NCBI GenBank assembly: GCA_024500155.1
Contig: CM044874.1
Span: 45,420,384-45,484,383, forward strand
Origin: Chenopodium formosanum
Taxonomy: Eukaryota; Streptophyta; Magnoliopsida; Caryophyllales; Amaranthaceae
Length of the DNA: 64,000 bases
Direction of reading: 5' to 3'
The notes below the pieces were generated by a model. That model ran no database searches, was not told the origin of the DNA, and saw only the letters and a list, made by a program, of their open reading frames with translations. Within the stretch, counting starts at the first letter, position 1; every line of letters starts with the position of its first letter. The position numbers were made by a program, and so were the translations under genes. Positions 21,806 to 34,218 of this stretch are shown here, piece by piece.

Positions 21806-23971
21806 ATGAACAGAGGACGAACCCGCTCAAGATCTTTGATTCCCGTCGATCCTGAGCTAGAGAGGTCTTTATCCCTACTTCGAAGAGAAGCAAGAGCAAG
21901 AAGTAGAAATTCTTACACCTGAGCTAGATACTCCACCCTCTTCACCCTCAAGTTAAGAATTAGATAGCCCTAACTCATCATCGAGTCCGAAAATCAACCC
22001 TTTCTCAACCTATCAGCTCGAGAGTGAAGAAGGTCCTAAAATGGGAGAGAATACGCCTTTGAGTCGTCTTAGGGCTCCCGAAGCCTTTAGAGCATAAAGT
22101 GGGATCCTAACTCCTACTACTCAAGCTAACAATTTCGAGATCAAGCCTAATTTGATTGCTTTGATTGAGAGGAAATAATTCTCGGGTGGAAAGTTTGAGA
22201 GTCCTCATGAGCACTTAAAAGAGTTAGAGAAATATTGTAACACAATAAAGGCCAATGGAGTGACTCAAGAATGTATTCGCCTCAAGATGTTTCCATTTTT
22301 CTAATTTGGAGAGGTCTAGAACGGCCAGAGAAGGAGGTGCCCCCTAATTCTCTCACAACATAGGACCAAGTGACTACAGCTTTCTTGAGGAGGTTTTATA
22401 ACCATTGGAAGACCGCCGAGGCTCGGTCTTTGATTAAAGGCTTTCGCCAAAAGAGTGGTGAGTCTCTAAGTGCGGCATGGGAACGATACAAAGAGCTTCA
22501 ACGTCAATGCCCACACCATGGGATACCCAAGTATCAACTTATTCACACTTTCTATGGAGGTCTCACACCTCAAGGAAGAATAATCCAAGACGCCGCGGCC
22601 GGCGGTCCAATCATGAACAAAGGAGAGCATGAAGTGGAGTGTATTATAGAGGAGACCGCAAAGCACTATGATGATTGGTATGAAGGAGAAAGGGATGCTA
22701 CTTTTAGTAAGGGTGATTATGCATTGGAGCAAGCCAACGCAATCAACAACCTCTCTAACCAAATGTCCAAAATGACCAAGCAAATGGATGAATTGATGAA
22801 AGAAAGGTCCAACCCTCATGGTAATACTTCCCCTTCAACCAAGGGAGGCAATGGTATAGATACTTCCTCCTCCTCTACTTACAATACAATGCCCCAAGGA
22901 TGCATGTTTTGTTCTAATTGTGAAACCTATGATCATGATACCTCCCATTGTGTATATGCTTGTGAAGTTCAACCCCTTTCCCATGAACATGATGATAATA
23001 TGGAAAATGTCAATGCTATGAATTTTGCTCCTAGAATGGGAAATGTAGGGAACTTGAGGCCAAACTTTGATCAAATGGGGAATTGGAATCAAGGTGGAAA
23101 CCGTGGTTGGAACTAAAGTGGTGGTGGTTATGATAACCAATACCACCGTGGGGGAGGCCCTTCCAATTTCAATGGAAGAGGCTACTCTAACCAAAGGGGG
23201 TATGGTAATCAAAACCAACAACCTAATTCCCGATACCATGACTATCAAAATAAAAAATTTGGTGATCAAGGTAACATGGGAAATAATCAACAAAACAATG
23301 TTCCTAACCAAGGCACCGGAGGCGATAGGGGTCAATATTTTTCTAATTATGCCCAAACTAATAGGCCTCCGGGTTTCCATCAACCCCAACTTCCTCCACC
23401 TCAACAACCTCTTCAACTTGAAGCCCCTCCAAATGATCCCATGATGGCTAAATTGGATGCTCTATTGAAAATGCGTGAGGAGAATCAAAAGAAACATAAA
23501 GTGGCCCAAAAACGCACCAATGCTCACATGAAAATGCTTGAGATCCAAATTGCTCAACTTGCATCTAATTCATCCCCCTCTTCTTCTTCTTCTTCTTCTC
23601 ACATTCCAAGTCAAGAAGTCAACCCAAAATCTTTGTATGCCGTGACAACTAGGAGTGGGAAGGTAGTAGGGAGTGACCCTTTAGTTGAGGAAGAACCCCA
23701 AGAAGAGGTGGAGTTAGAGAATGAGGGTGAAAAAACGAATGAGCCATTGAGTATTGAAAAGGAAAAAATTGTTCAGGTGCCAAAGGAAAAAGAAGCCACC
23801 CCCTTTCCCCTAAATTGCCAACCTATAGAGGAGAAGCTACCCTTTCCACAACGATTTGTGAGAGCTAAACTTGATGCCCAATTTGGGAAGTTTTTGGAAG
23901 TCATTAAGAATTTGCATATTTCCGTCCCTTTTGTTGATGCTATGAAGTAAACGCCCCACTATTCCAAATTT
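21806..23971 (+). pseudogene. Athila-like gag, domain 1 (broken)
   Basis: The start MNRGRTRSRSLIPVDPE matches the Arg/Ser-rich N-terminus usual for Athila gag. The first frame ends near 21920, and several breaks follow up to about 22370. From 22370 a 248-residue frame covers the capsid-like core (FYNHWKTAEARSLIKGFRQ) and a CCHC zinc knuckle, CSNCETYDHDTSHC (CX2CX4HX4C). It stops at 23114 and continues in the same frame from there through a Gln/Asn/Pro-rich region to a stop at 23948. The knuckle would bind the element RNA. Confidence 0.82.
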
Positions 23972-24526
23972 TTGAAAGATCTTCTGAGTGGGAGATGGGA
24001 GTGTGAGACGGTGAGTTTGACCGCCAATTGTAGTGCAATTCTTTCCAAAAAACTTCCTACCAAATTGAAAGATCCGGATAACTTTTCAATCCCTTGTTCT
24101 ATCAATGGCATTGAATTTGATAAAGCCTTGTGTGATTTAGGAGCAAGTGTGAGTCTCATGCCCTATTCCGTCTACCAAAAGCTTAGTGTAGGAACCCTCT
24201 CCCCCACTAACATTACCCTCCAACTAGCGGACCGTTCCGTTAAGTTCCCCATGGGCAAGGTTGAGGACATTCCCCTCAGGGAAGGAAAGTTCACATTCCC
24301 CGTGGATTTCTATGTGCTAGAGATGGATGAGGATGAGAGGATTCCTATAATTTTTGGTAGACCATTTCTTTCTACTACTAGAGCTATCATAGATGTGAAG
24401 GAGGGTAAGTTATCCTTGAAAATTGACAATGATTCCATTGAGTTTGATTTGAATAATGTCATGCAACAACCCTCTTCAAGTGGTAAATGCTTTCGGGTAG
24501 ATGTTCTTAATACTGTTCTTAATTAA
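23972..24526 (+). pseudogene. Athila-like aspartic protease, domain 1
   Basis: The frame contains ALCDLGASVSLMPYSVY, the DLGA form of the aspartic protease active site used by Athila elements, and IIFGRPFLSTTRA, the later GRPFL motif. It is in the gag frame, separated from it by the TAA at 23948-23950. It ends at a stop at 24524, earlier than in domain 2, where the frame runs on to 34140. Confidence 0.8.
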
Positions 24527-24571
24527 TTTTCTCGCTCCCACTTGCATGCTACTAATGATCCTCTCTAAAGT

Positions 24572-26400
24572 GTGTTGTTGAATGAATCAAAGATAGGTAC
24601 TCATAAAGAAGACATACAATTCTATGATGATTTGCTTGAGGAAAGCAAGAAAGAGTGTAAGGATGCGAGCATAGAAGAAGAGGCTCCTTACATTCATGAC
24701 CTCTTTCAAGTTGAAGAAAGAGAAGAGATCCCCAATGGTAAGGGAGCACCAAAGGTAGACTTGAAACCTCTTCCTTTGGGCTTGAGGAATGGATTTCTTG
24801 GTTCCGATGAATCTTTCCTCGTGATTGTCAATTCTAACCTAAAGGAGGAGCAAACCTCCCTCTTGATCAATGTTTTAAGAAAACACAAGAAAGCTTTGGG
24901 TTATACCATTGATGATATAAAAGGTATAAGCCCTTCTTTATGCATGCACAAAATTGATCTCGAGGGAGATGCCAAACCCGTTACACAAAAGCAAAGGAAG
25001 CTTAACCCTTCCATTTAAGAGGTTGTGCGGAAGGAAGTGGCTAAGCTTCTTGATGCGGGAATTATATACCCAATTGCTTATAGTGATTGGGTATCTCCCG
25101 TACAAGTTGTGTCTAAGAAAGGAGGCATGACGGTAGTGAAAAATGATCATGATCAACTAGTGCCTACTAGGCTTGTCATCGGTTGGCGCATATGTATTGA
25201 CTATCGCCAACTTAACACAAGTACATGAAAAGATCAATTTCCACTACCGTTCATTGATCAAATGTTGGAAAGGATTCCAAAGCATTCCTTCTATTGTTTC
25301 CTTGATGGTTACCTGGGATTCCAAAGCATTCCTTCTATTGTTTTCTTGATCAAATGTTGGAAAGGATCAAGAGAAGACGACTTTCACATGTCCCTATGCT
25401 ACCTATGCGTACCGTAGGATGCCTTTCAGGCTTTGTAATGCTCCCGCAACATTCCAACGTTGCATGATGTCCATTTTTAGTGATATGATTGAGGATGAGA
25501 TAAAGGTCTTCATAGACGACTTCTCCGTCGGAGGAGCCACCTATGAACATTGTCTATCTAATTTATCTCGTTGCTTAGAAAGATGTGAGAGGGCTAACCT
25601 CGTGTTGAATAGGTAAAAGTTCCATTTTATGGTAGAAAGTGGGATTGGTCTTGAGGTAGATAGAGCAAAGGTAGAGGTCATTGAGAAACTCCCTCCCCCC
25701 ACCAACGTGAGGGAAGTGAGATCCTTTCTTGGCCATGCCGGGTTCTATCGGCGTTTTATAAAAGAATTTTCATTGATTGCTAAGCTTCTCACATCCCTAT
25801 TGCAACAAGATAAAGAGTTTATATTTGATGATGCTTGTCAAGAGTCTTTTTGTAGGTTGAAAGAAGCCCTTTGCACCACCCCTATTGTCCAAGGTCCTGA
25901 TTGGTCTCTTCCATTTGAGCTCATGTGCGATGCAAGCGACGAGGCTATTGGTTCGGTTCTTGGGCAACAAAAGGATGGGAAACAATATGTCATACATTTT
26001 TTGTCAAAAACTCTCAATGATACCCAACAAAACTACACAACCACCGAGAAGGAGTTCCTAGCGGTTATCACTCATTTGAGAAGTTTAGAACTTACCTCAT
26101 TGGTTCTAGGAACATTGTGTATACCGACCACTCGACTCTCAAATATTTGATAGGAAAGAAGTAAGCTAAACCGAGGTTGTTGAGATGGGTTTTAGTTCTC
26201 CAAGACTTTGTCTAGAGATGAGAGATAAGAAGGGAGCCAAGAATGTGGTGGTGGATCACCTTTCAAGGATAGGCGGTGCAAGGTTCAAGGATGATGGTTT
26301 GCCAATAGAGGATGCTCTAAGGGATGATGTGCTATATGTTCTTGAGTTCAAGTCGACGCCATGGTATACGGATTGTGGTGCCATACCTCCGGATTTCACT
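24572..26400 (+). pseudogene. Athila-like reverse transcriptase-RNase H, domain 1 (broken)
   Basis: Fragments show the RT N-terminus (RKLNPSI, DAGIIYPIAYSDWVSPVQVV), motif FRLCNAPATFQRCMM and the catalytic FIDDFSVG (motif C). RNase H follows (ELMCDASDEAIGSVLGQ). Stops lie at 25016, 25226 and 25614, and a one-base deletion near 26067 shifts the end of RNase H. The region holding motif A is rearranged, with a near-perfect repeat of GATTCCAAAGCATTCCTTCT at about 25275 and 25319. The enzyme would have copied the element RNA to DNA in the particle; here it is inactive. Confidence 0.82.
25270..25375. repeat. Local rearranged duplication in RT domain 1
   Basis: GATTCCAAAGCATTCCTTCT occurs twice about 44 bp apart. 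The second copy is followed by GATCAAATGTTGGAAAGGAT, which also stands just upstream of the first copy. The rearrangement replaces the stretch that normally holds RT motif A. Confidence 0.7.
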
Positions 26401-26406
26401 TCATAA

Positions 26407-27640
26407 CAACGTCGAAAGCTCAAGCACGAGGCAAAGAGATATATTTGGGATGATCCGATTTTGTTGAAGAGAGGGGTCGATGGTTTGGTTAGGAGATGCG
26501 TCCCCAACGACGAGGTTCAAAGTGTTCTTCATATGTGCGACTCTTCTCCTTGTGATGGGCATATGAGTGCTCAAAAGACCGCGTCAAAGGTCCTTCAATC
26601 TATGCTCTATTGGCCTTCTCTATTCAAGGATGCTTGGATATTTGTCAAGACTTGTGATAGATGTCAACGGATGGGGAATATTTCTAGAAGGGATGAAATG
26701 CCGCAAAACCCCATCCTTGAGCTTAAAGTTTTTGATGTGTGGGCAATAGACTTCATGGGCCCTTTAATTTCCTTACATGGGAACAAGTATATTTTGGTTG
26801 CGGTTGACTACGTATCCAAGTGGGCGGAGGTCGTAGCTTATCCAACAAATGACTCTAAGGTGGTGGTCAATCTTTTCAAGAAAGTGATCTTCCCAAGATT
26901 TGGTGTTCCAAGAGCAATAATTAGTTACGGGGGATCACATTTCAAGCACCACACCTTCGTTCGACTACTTGATAAGTATGGGGTGTCTCAAAAGCGAGGG
27001 CTTGCTTACTACCCTCAAACGAGTGGTCAAGCGGAGGACACCAATAGAGATCTTAAGGTGATTTTGGAGAAGACGGTTGCTATGACAAGGAAGGATTGGT
27101 CCACCAAACTCATTGATTCTCTATGGGCTTATAGGACCGCCTTCAAGACTCCGATAGGGACCACCCCCTACAAGATCGTCTACGGAAAGAATTGTCATTT
27201 GCCCGTGGAGATGGAGCATCGTGCTCATTGGGCAATCAAGCAAGTCAACTTGGATCTCCATAGTGCGAGAGAGAGAAGGCTTTTAGAGTTGCACGAGTTA
27301 GAGGAGTTGAGGATGAATTCCTACAAGAGTGCAAGTATGTACAAAGCGAGAGCCAAAGCTTGGCACGATGCCCAAATCATCAAGAAAGATTTTGTCAAGG
27401 GGCAAAAGGTGCTCCTCTTCAACACGCGATTGAAACTCTTTCCGGGCAAACTCCGATCAAGGTTGAGTGGGTCGTACATTGTCACGGAAGTGTTCATATG
27501 GAGCCTATGAAATCTCCCAAGACGGCCACTTTCCTTTCAAAGTCAACGGTCTCCATCTCAAGCCCTATTATGAAAGATTCCCAAGTAATGAACCAATTTC
27601 TGTGACTCTACTTGATGTGCATCATCAATTTGACTCTCCT
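26407..27640 (+). pseudogene. Athila-like integrase, domain 1
   Basis: A 349-residue frame (26461-27510) covers the zinc domain (MCDSSPCDGHMSAQKT ... CDRCQRMGN), the catalytic core and the start of the C-terminal domain. The core has VWAIDFMGPL (first Asp) and SGQAEDTNR (Glu). The second catalytic position reads Tyr in AIISYGGSHF (TAC, 26936-26938). The expected first His of the HHCC finger reads Asp (MCD). A frameshift near 27490 cuts the GPY-type C-terminus. The TAA at 26404-26406 separates it from RNase H. It cannot be an active integrase. Confidence 0.85.
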
Positions 27641-27654
27641 TGATCAACTCAAGG

Positions 27655-27674
27655 AACGTCGAGCTAACGACGTT
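27655..27674. other. Conserved hairpin after integrase, domain 1
   Basis: AACGTCGAGCTAACGACGTT forms a perfect 7-bp stem with a 6-base loop just after the pol end. It is identical at 46542-46561 in domain 2. A related sequence follows pol in other Athila-type elements. Confidence 0.6.
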
Positions 27675-28825
27675 AACCAAAAGCGCTTCCGAGAGGCAAC
27701 CCGGATTCTACACTCCTTTCTTCTCTATTTTTCTTATTTTTGGTAGTTTTGGTTGTTTCGCCTTTTGTCTTATGGATTTTGTTTGCTATTTGTAGGTACT
27801 TTCCCAATAGAGCATGTATGGTTGGGTTTTGGAGGCCATATGATGATGTTTATTGAGATATGTTTGGGTTAAGAAAGAAAGGCGAAAAGCAATTCAATGT
27901 GCATAAGAAGGTGTGAAGTCGCGCCCAAGGAGAGCCTCTCCAGGAACCCGCGGGCGCGGCTAAAGGAGGAGAAGTGGAACTCCATCCTTCGGTAGATGCC
28001 TGGCCTCGCCCCTGGAGAAGGCGCGGCTCAGAAACCTGCGGGCGCGGCCTACAGATCCGCGGGCGCGGCCCCTTTAAGACCCACGGGCGCGGCCCTCCAG
28101 CCGCGGGCGTGGCCCTCTGGGTTTTTGACCCCCTTTTTGTTGGAAAAGCAGCAGCAACCGTGCACTTCTCCATTATTTTCGACATCTTCTCACTCCCTTT
28201 CTCACTCTCTCTCTAAAAACCCTAAAAACCCAACCCTAACTGCTACAAAATCCATCAAATTCATCCCAAATCTCACAAAATTTCCTTCTCAAAACATCAA
28301 ATTCATCAAAAATTTTCATTTTCCACCGTCAAAAATCCTAAAAAAAAAAAAATTTGATTTTCCACCATTGTTGATCCTTCAAGCATCTTGGAGTTCAAAG
28401 TTCTTGGGGGCTAGTTGGAGGTGATTCCTTGCTTGATTGTTGGTATAATCCCTTCCTTTCTAGTTTTTATTGAACTATTTTGCAAATTTGAATGAATTTG
28501 ATGACAGTTTTTTTGTGATTTTTGTTGAAAAATTGTTCATGTGTGATTTGGTGAATTTTGTTTTTACTTTTGTTCTAATTTTTGGTTGACTTTTTTTGTG
28601 AGTTGTTTGTTGGAATAATTGTTGTGTTCTTGGTTAATTAGTGTTGCCTTGTGAAGTATACTTGCTTGTAATGGTTGCTTGGTTATTCTTGTGGTGGTTG
28701 CTTGGTTATTCCTATGGTGGTAGCTTGGTTGTTCTTGTGGTGGTTGATTGGTGCTACTTGAAGCTAATAATTTATTTAGAGTAAGGTGTTGGTGTTTTTT
28801 TCTTGAATAAAAAAAAGAGAGAAAA
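27675..28825 (+). other. Spacer between pol and the ORF-1-like gene, domain 1
   Basis: No gene is seen. It holds a GC-rich patch of GCGGGCGCGGC motifs at 27945-28115, a C/A-rich stretch near 28210-28345 and T/G-rich DNA with TGGTTGCTTGGTTATTC repeats at about 28670-28745. The short plus and minus frames over the patch are artefacts. The same spacer lies at 46562-47713 in domain 2. Confidence 0.6.
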
Positions 28826-29944
28826 ATGGAGGTTGGATCTAGCTCAAAGTAGAGGAAGAGTGGAAAGGAGCCACAAGGTTCATTTTCACAAACACCTCAA
28901 AATGTGGAACCCCCACCACCTTTGCCTCTAACAAAATTCTCTAATCGAAACCACAAAGCCAACTTCGATGCCCTCCAACCACGAAAACTCCTCCCCACCA
29001 AACACTACAATCAAACCATAACGACCAAGCTTGGCATTGACGAACAATGTTGGTTATTTTTCAACAACTTGGGTTAACCGATTTCATCTCAAAGCTATAC
29101 AACACTTACCGTGAACCCACTCTAGAGTTTCTCGCCTCTTTTGAGAAACATACCTCGGGGAATAACAACATCTCCGTTTCCTTCCAACTCTTTAACAAGA
29201 AGGAAAAAATGTCCCTCCACAAATTCAATGAATACCTTGGCCTCAACCCCAAAGCCGACATCCTCTTACCCGAATATGCCCAACTCCCGGACTACAACCC
29301 CCGCCGATGGTAGAAGCATATCTTCTGAAACAACAACTTTGATGCAAAGTATTCTTTTGCTAGTAAAATCATGCGCCCCGCCTAGAGATTGCTACACCGT
29401 ATACTTGGGTACATGGTCTTTAACAAGAAAGACTTCGGGAAGATAAATTTGGAGGAAATTAGGATCCCTTGGCTTGCCTCAAGGCCGGATTTGGGGCAAA
29501 GAGTTAACTTGGGGATCCTCTTCACTCAATGTATCGAAGCCATTGTCTCGGGTAACAAGAATGGGGAGATCCATTGTGGAGCTATGGTGACTAGGTTGGC
29601 CATAAAGTGTGGCCATAAGGATAAGTTGAGGTCATGCACCATAGTAGGGAAAAGGGATGGTAGTGATATTTTGCTTGATGAGAAACAACTCAAGATAATG
29701 CAATTCATCCCGGGTATCAAAGGGGTTAAGGGAGTTTGGAGTCTCCTTGTATCTTGCTAACACCATTGCTTCCTCCCGAGGCCGGAGTACACCTCCCATA
29801 CCAGAGAAGGAGCTTAACACCCTTGGTGGGTGAGAAAGGACTCGGGTGTCCTCCCCAACAATGTGCAAGTGGATTTGGAGGAGGTGTTCGAGGAGGATGA
29901 TGTGATAGCAATGGAAGGAGAAGAGGAGGATAAGGTAGCGGAGC

Positions 29945-29979
<35 letters not shown>

Positions 29980-30590
29980 GGGAGAAGAAGAAGGCCACGA
30001 CAACAACAACATCAACAACAACCCGACTTCCAACAAGACATGGCGAGCATGAGAGCTCAAATGGAGAACATGCAACTTTGCATGCAAGGTATGTACGCTT
30101 CTTACCAAAACAATGCTTTTCAAACAAACGCCTTATATGACTTGAGTGAGCGTAGGGGGGAGGTCACCCCTCCGGTCAACTATCCATAGACACCGGCCCA
30201 ACAAGGGCCCGTGGCTTCATGAAATGGTGACAACCTCCCTACGTACCCCTTCTGACAGGGTGTTGAGAACCCCGAAGTCCCTAGGCGTAACTTCCCCAAC
30301 GAGTCTGGTGATTATGATTACCGAGTTTCGTGTGGGAGTGATTATAGAGGTGACCCTGGCTACCACTATGTTCACCATGATCACCCCGCACCTTGTGTGC
30401 AACCCGAGCCCTTTGACTAGTTTACCCCATCCCAGCTTGACCTTTTCATAGGTTACTACGGGTTTCCCCTTGGTTATACCGGAGGATGGGACCCTTATGG
30501 GCCACCACCCACCCCCCTAGGGATGATGGTGCCGGCCCTAGTGGCCACTAGATCCCCCTTGGTCCCTCCCTTGTCTTTTCAATTGCATGT
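28826..30590 (+). pseudogene. ATHILA ORF-1-like gene, domain 1 (broken)
   Basis: The start MEVGSSSK is followed at once by a TAG stop (28850-28852) that is also present in domain 2. Fragments 29047-29313 and 29389-29760 carry NKKEKMSLHKFNEYLGL and LLHRILGYMVFNKKDFG, which resemble the ATHILA ORF-1 family found downstream of pol in Athila elements. A polyglutamine run of 12 CAA codons (29944-29979), an Arg-rich patch and a Met/Gln-rich tail follow. Its role is unknown; it sits in the env position. Several more stops and shifts are present. Confidence 0.65.
29944..29979 (+). repeat. (CAA)12 polyglutamine run
   Basis: Twelve CAA codons, against sixteen at 48832-48879 in the other domain. This is a simple length change by slippage. 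Confidence 0.9.
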
Positions 30591-31120
30591 GAAGCATCGA
30601 GGACGATGCTCTTATTTATTGTGGGGGGGGGGTGTTTAAATCAAAAGGGAGTAGTTTTGAGTCAGTGTGGGGGAAGGCATTAAGGACTTGTGGGAAGGTT
30701 TAAAAAGCTTTTGTTGGGTAATTTTGATGTTAAGCGTCAGGTTGTCTAGCTTCTTTATGGGTCTAGTTTGTTGTTGTGTGGTATTGCTTTTGATGATGAT
30801 GATGATGATGATGATGTTCTTGATGATGGTTTTGGTAGTTAGTTTTGTCCATGGGCCAATTTTGTAGCTTTTTGTTTTTCTTCCCCGTTAAACTAACTAT
30901 TTTTCTTTGTCTAGTGTTTGCTTTTGTTTTCTTTTTTCTCTCTTTTCTAGCTTTGAAGACCGATGGAAGAAACTTTTGAAGCTTTGGAGCCTTGGTAAAT
31001 CGTTTGGTTGCTCTATCTTTCTTTAATAGACATTTGGGTGAGATCTTTCCTTTCCCCTCTTTCCTTTTTCTTTGAGTGCTTAGTTTAGGTATGGTTTAGG
31101 AAGATTTGAATGGTTCGAGG
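30591..31120 (+). other. 3' non-coding region of domain 1 (truncated)
   Basis: It contains the hairpin GCATCGAGGACGATGC (30594-30609), a run of ten G (30623-30632) resembling a polypurine tract, and a (GAT)8 repeat at 30792-30815. It matches domain 2 from about 49517 and stops where domain 2 would read on past 50050. About 1.6 kb of 3' sequence and an LTR are therefore missing. Confidence 0.7.
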
Positions 31121-31135
31121 TTGAATAAACAGAGG
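31115..31135. other. Junction of the two tandem internal domains
   Basis: Left of about 31120 the sequence follows the 3' region (compare 50030-50052); right of about 31124 it follows the gag start (compare 21801 onward). GTTG is shared by both parents at the join. The gag ATG of domain 2 is ATA here (31125-31127). Confidence 0.85.
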
Positions 31136-33240
31136 ACGAACCCGCTCAAGATCATTGAATCCCGTCGATACAGAGCAAGGAGTAGAAATTCTCACACCTC
31201 GACGAGAGAAGTAAGAGAACTAGAAGATATTCCACCCTCTTCACCCTAAAGTTAAGAATTATATAGCCCTAACTCATCATCGAGTCCGAAAATCAACCCT
31301 TTCTCAACCTATCAGCTCGAGAGTGAAGAAGGTCCTAAAATGGGAGAGAATACGCCTTTGAGTCTTCTTAGGGCTCCCAATGCCTTTAGAGCACAAAGTG
31401 GGATCCTAACTCCTACAACTCAAGCCAACAATTTCGAGATCAAGCCTAATTTGATTGCTTTGATTGAGAGGAAACAATTCTCGGGTGGAAAGTTTGAGAG
31501 TCCTCATGAGCACTTAAAAGAGTTTGAGAAATAAAGGCCAATGCAGTGACTCAAGAATATATTCGCCTCAAGATGATTCCATTTTTACAAATTTGGAGAG
31601 GTCTAGAACGGCTAGAGAAGGAGGTGCCCCCTAATTCTCTCACACCATGGGACCAAGTGACTACGGCTTTCTTGAGGAGGTTTTATAACCATTGGAAGAC
31701 CGCCGAGGCTCGGTCTTTGATTAAAGGCTTTCGCTAAAAGATTGGTGAGTCACTAAGTGCGGCATGGGAACGATATAAAGAGCTTCAACGTCAATGCCCA
31801 CACCATGGGATACCCAAGTATCAACTCATTCACACTTTCTATGGAGGTCTCACACCTCAAGGAAGAATAAGCCTAGACGGCGCGGCCGGCGGTCCAATCA
31901 TAAACAAAGGAGAGCATGAAGTGGAGTGTATTATAGAGGAGGACGCAAAGCACTATGATGATTGGTATGAAGGAGAAAGGGATGCTACTTCTAGTAAGGG
32001 TGATTATGCATTGGAGCAAGCCAACGCAATCAACAACCTCTCCACCGAAATGTCTAAAATGACCAAGCAAATGGATAAATTAATGAAAGAAAGGTCCGAC
32101 CCCCATGGTAATACCTCCCCTTCAACCAAGGGAGGCAATGGTATGGATACTTCCTCCTCCTCTTCTTACAATACAATGCCCCAAGGATGCATGTTTTGTT
32201 CTAATTGTGAAACCTATAATCATGATACCTCCCATTGTGTATCTACTTGTGAAGTTCAACCCCTTTCCCATGAACATGATGATAATATGGAAAATGTCAA
32301 TGCTATGAATTTTGCTCCTAGAATGGGAAATGTAGGGAACTTGAGGCCAAACTCCAATCAAATGGGGAATTGGAATCAAGGTGGAAAACGTGGTTGGAAC
32401 CAAAGTGGTGGTGTTTATGATAACCAATACCATCGTGGGGGAGGCCCTTCCAATTTCAATGGAAGAGGCTACTCTAACAAAAAGGGGTATGGTACTCAAA
32501 ACCAACAACCTAATTCCCGATACCATGACCATCAAAATCAAAATTTTGGTGATCATGGTAACATGGGAAATAATCAACAAAGCAATGGTCCTAACCAAGG
32601 CACCGGAGGCAATAGGGGTCAATATGTTTCTAACTATGCCCAAACTAATAGGCCTCCGGGTTTCCATCAACCCCAACTTCCTCCACCTCAACAACCTCTT
32701 GAACTTGAAGCCTCTCCAAATGATCATGTGATGGCTAAATTGGATGCTCTATTGAAAATGCGTGAGGAGGATCAAAAAAAACATGAAGTGGCCCAAAAAT
32801 GCACCAATGCTCACATGAAAATGCTTGAGATCCAAATTGCTCAACTTGCATCTAATTCATCCCCCTCTTCTTCTTCTTCTTCTTCTTCTTCTCACATTTC
32901 AAGTCAAGAAGTCAATCCAAAATCTTTGTATGACGTGACAACTAGGAGTAGGAAGGTAGTAGGGAGTGACCCTTAAGTTGAGGAAGAACCCCAAGAAAAA
33001 GTGAAGTTAGAGAATGAGGGTGAAAAAACGAATGAGCCATTTGGTGTTGAAAAGGAAAAAATTGTTCAGGTGCCAAAGGAAAAAGAAGTCACCCCCTTGC
33101 CCCTAAATTTCCAACCTATAGAGGAGAAGCTACCCTTTCCACAACGATTTGTGAGAGCTGAACTTGATGCCCAATTTGGGAAGTTTTTGGAAGTCAATAA
33201 GAATTTGCATATTTCCGTCCCTTTTGTTGATGCTATGAAG
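31128..33240 (+). pseudogene. Athila-like gag, domain 2 (broken)
   Basis: The gag start codon is lost at the junction. Frame 31340-31534 is cut by a 13-bp deletion relative to domain 1. From 31546 one frame runs to 34140, with stops at 31735, 32974 and 33241 only. It keeps the capsid-like core and the zinc knuckle, here CSNCETYNHDTSHC. It is better preserved than domain 1 apart from the lost start. Confidence 0.82.
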
Positions 33241-34218
33241 TAAACGCCCCACTATTCCAAATTTTTGAAAGATCTTCTGAGTGGGAGAAGGGAGTGTGAG
33301 ACGGTGAGTTTGACCGCCAATTGTAGTGCAATTCTTTCCAACAAACTTCCTACCAAATTGAAAGATCCGAGTAAATTTTGCATCCCTTATTCTATCAATG
33401 GCATTGAATTTGATAAAGCCTTGTGTGATTTAGGAGCAAGTGTGAGTCTCATGCCCTATTCCGTCTACCAAAAGCTTAGTGTAGGAACCCTCTCCCCCAC
33501 TAACATTACCCTCCAACTAGCGGACCGTTCCGTTAAGTTCCCCATTGGCAAGGTTGAGGACATTCCCCTCAGGATAGGAAAGTTCACATTCCCCGTGGAT
33601 TTCTATGTGCTAGAGATGGATGAGGATAAGAGGATTCCTATAATTTTGGGTAGACCATTTCTATCTACTTCTAAAGCTATCATAGATGTGAAGGAGGGTA
33701 AGTTATCCTTGAAAATTGACAATGATTCCATTGAGTTTGATTTGAATAATGTCATGCAACAACCCTCTTCAAGTGGAGAATGCTTTAGGGTAGATGTTCT
33801 TGATACCGTTCTTAATGAATTTTCTCGCTCCCACTTGCATGCTACTAATGATCCTCTCGAACTTGTGTTGTTGAATGAATCAAAGATAGGTACTCACAAA
33901 GAAGACATACAATTCTATAAGGATTTGCTTGAGGAAAGCAAGAAAGAGTGTAAGGATGCGAGCATGGAAGAAGAGGCTCCTTACATTCATGACCTCTTTC
34001 AAGTTGAAGAAAGAGAAGAGATCCCCAATGGTAAGGGAGCACCAAAAGTAGACTTGAAACCTCTACCTTTGGGCTTGAGGTATGGATTTCTTTGTTCCGA
34101 TGAATCTTTTCTCGTGATTGTCAATTCTCACCTAAAATAGGACAAAACCTCCCTCTTAATCAATGTTTTAAGAAAACATAAGAAAAATTTGGGTTATACC
34201 ATTGATGATATGAAAGGT
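33241..34218 (+). pseudogene. Athila-like protease, domain 2, cut by the LARD
   Basis: The 291-residue frame 33265-34140 has the DLGASVSLMP active site and IILGRPFLSTSKA, followed by the acidic linker toward RT. It stops at 34138. The LARD insertion at 34219 splits the linker from RT. The TAA at 33241-33243 is shared with domain 1. Confidence 0.82.

Noticed and set aside
22835..23416. A 193-codon minus-strand frame
   Set aside because: It is the antisense shadow of the gag Asn/Gln/Gly-rich region; the same shadow appears at 32122-32727.
29632..30127. Long minus-strand frames with Leu or Val runs
   Set aside because: They are antisense readings of the CAA repeat and its surroundings in the ORF-1-like relic; the same occurs at 48559-49105.
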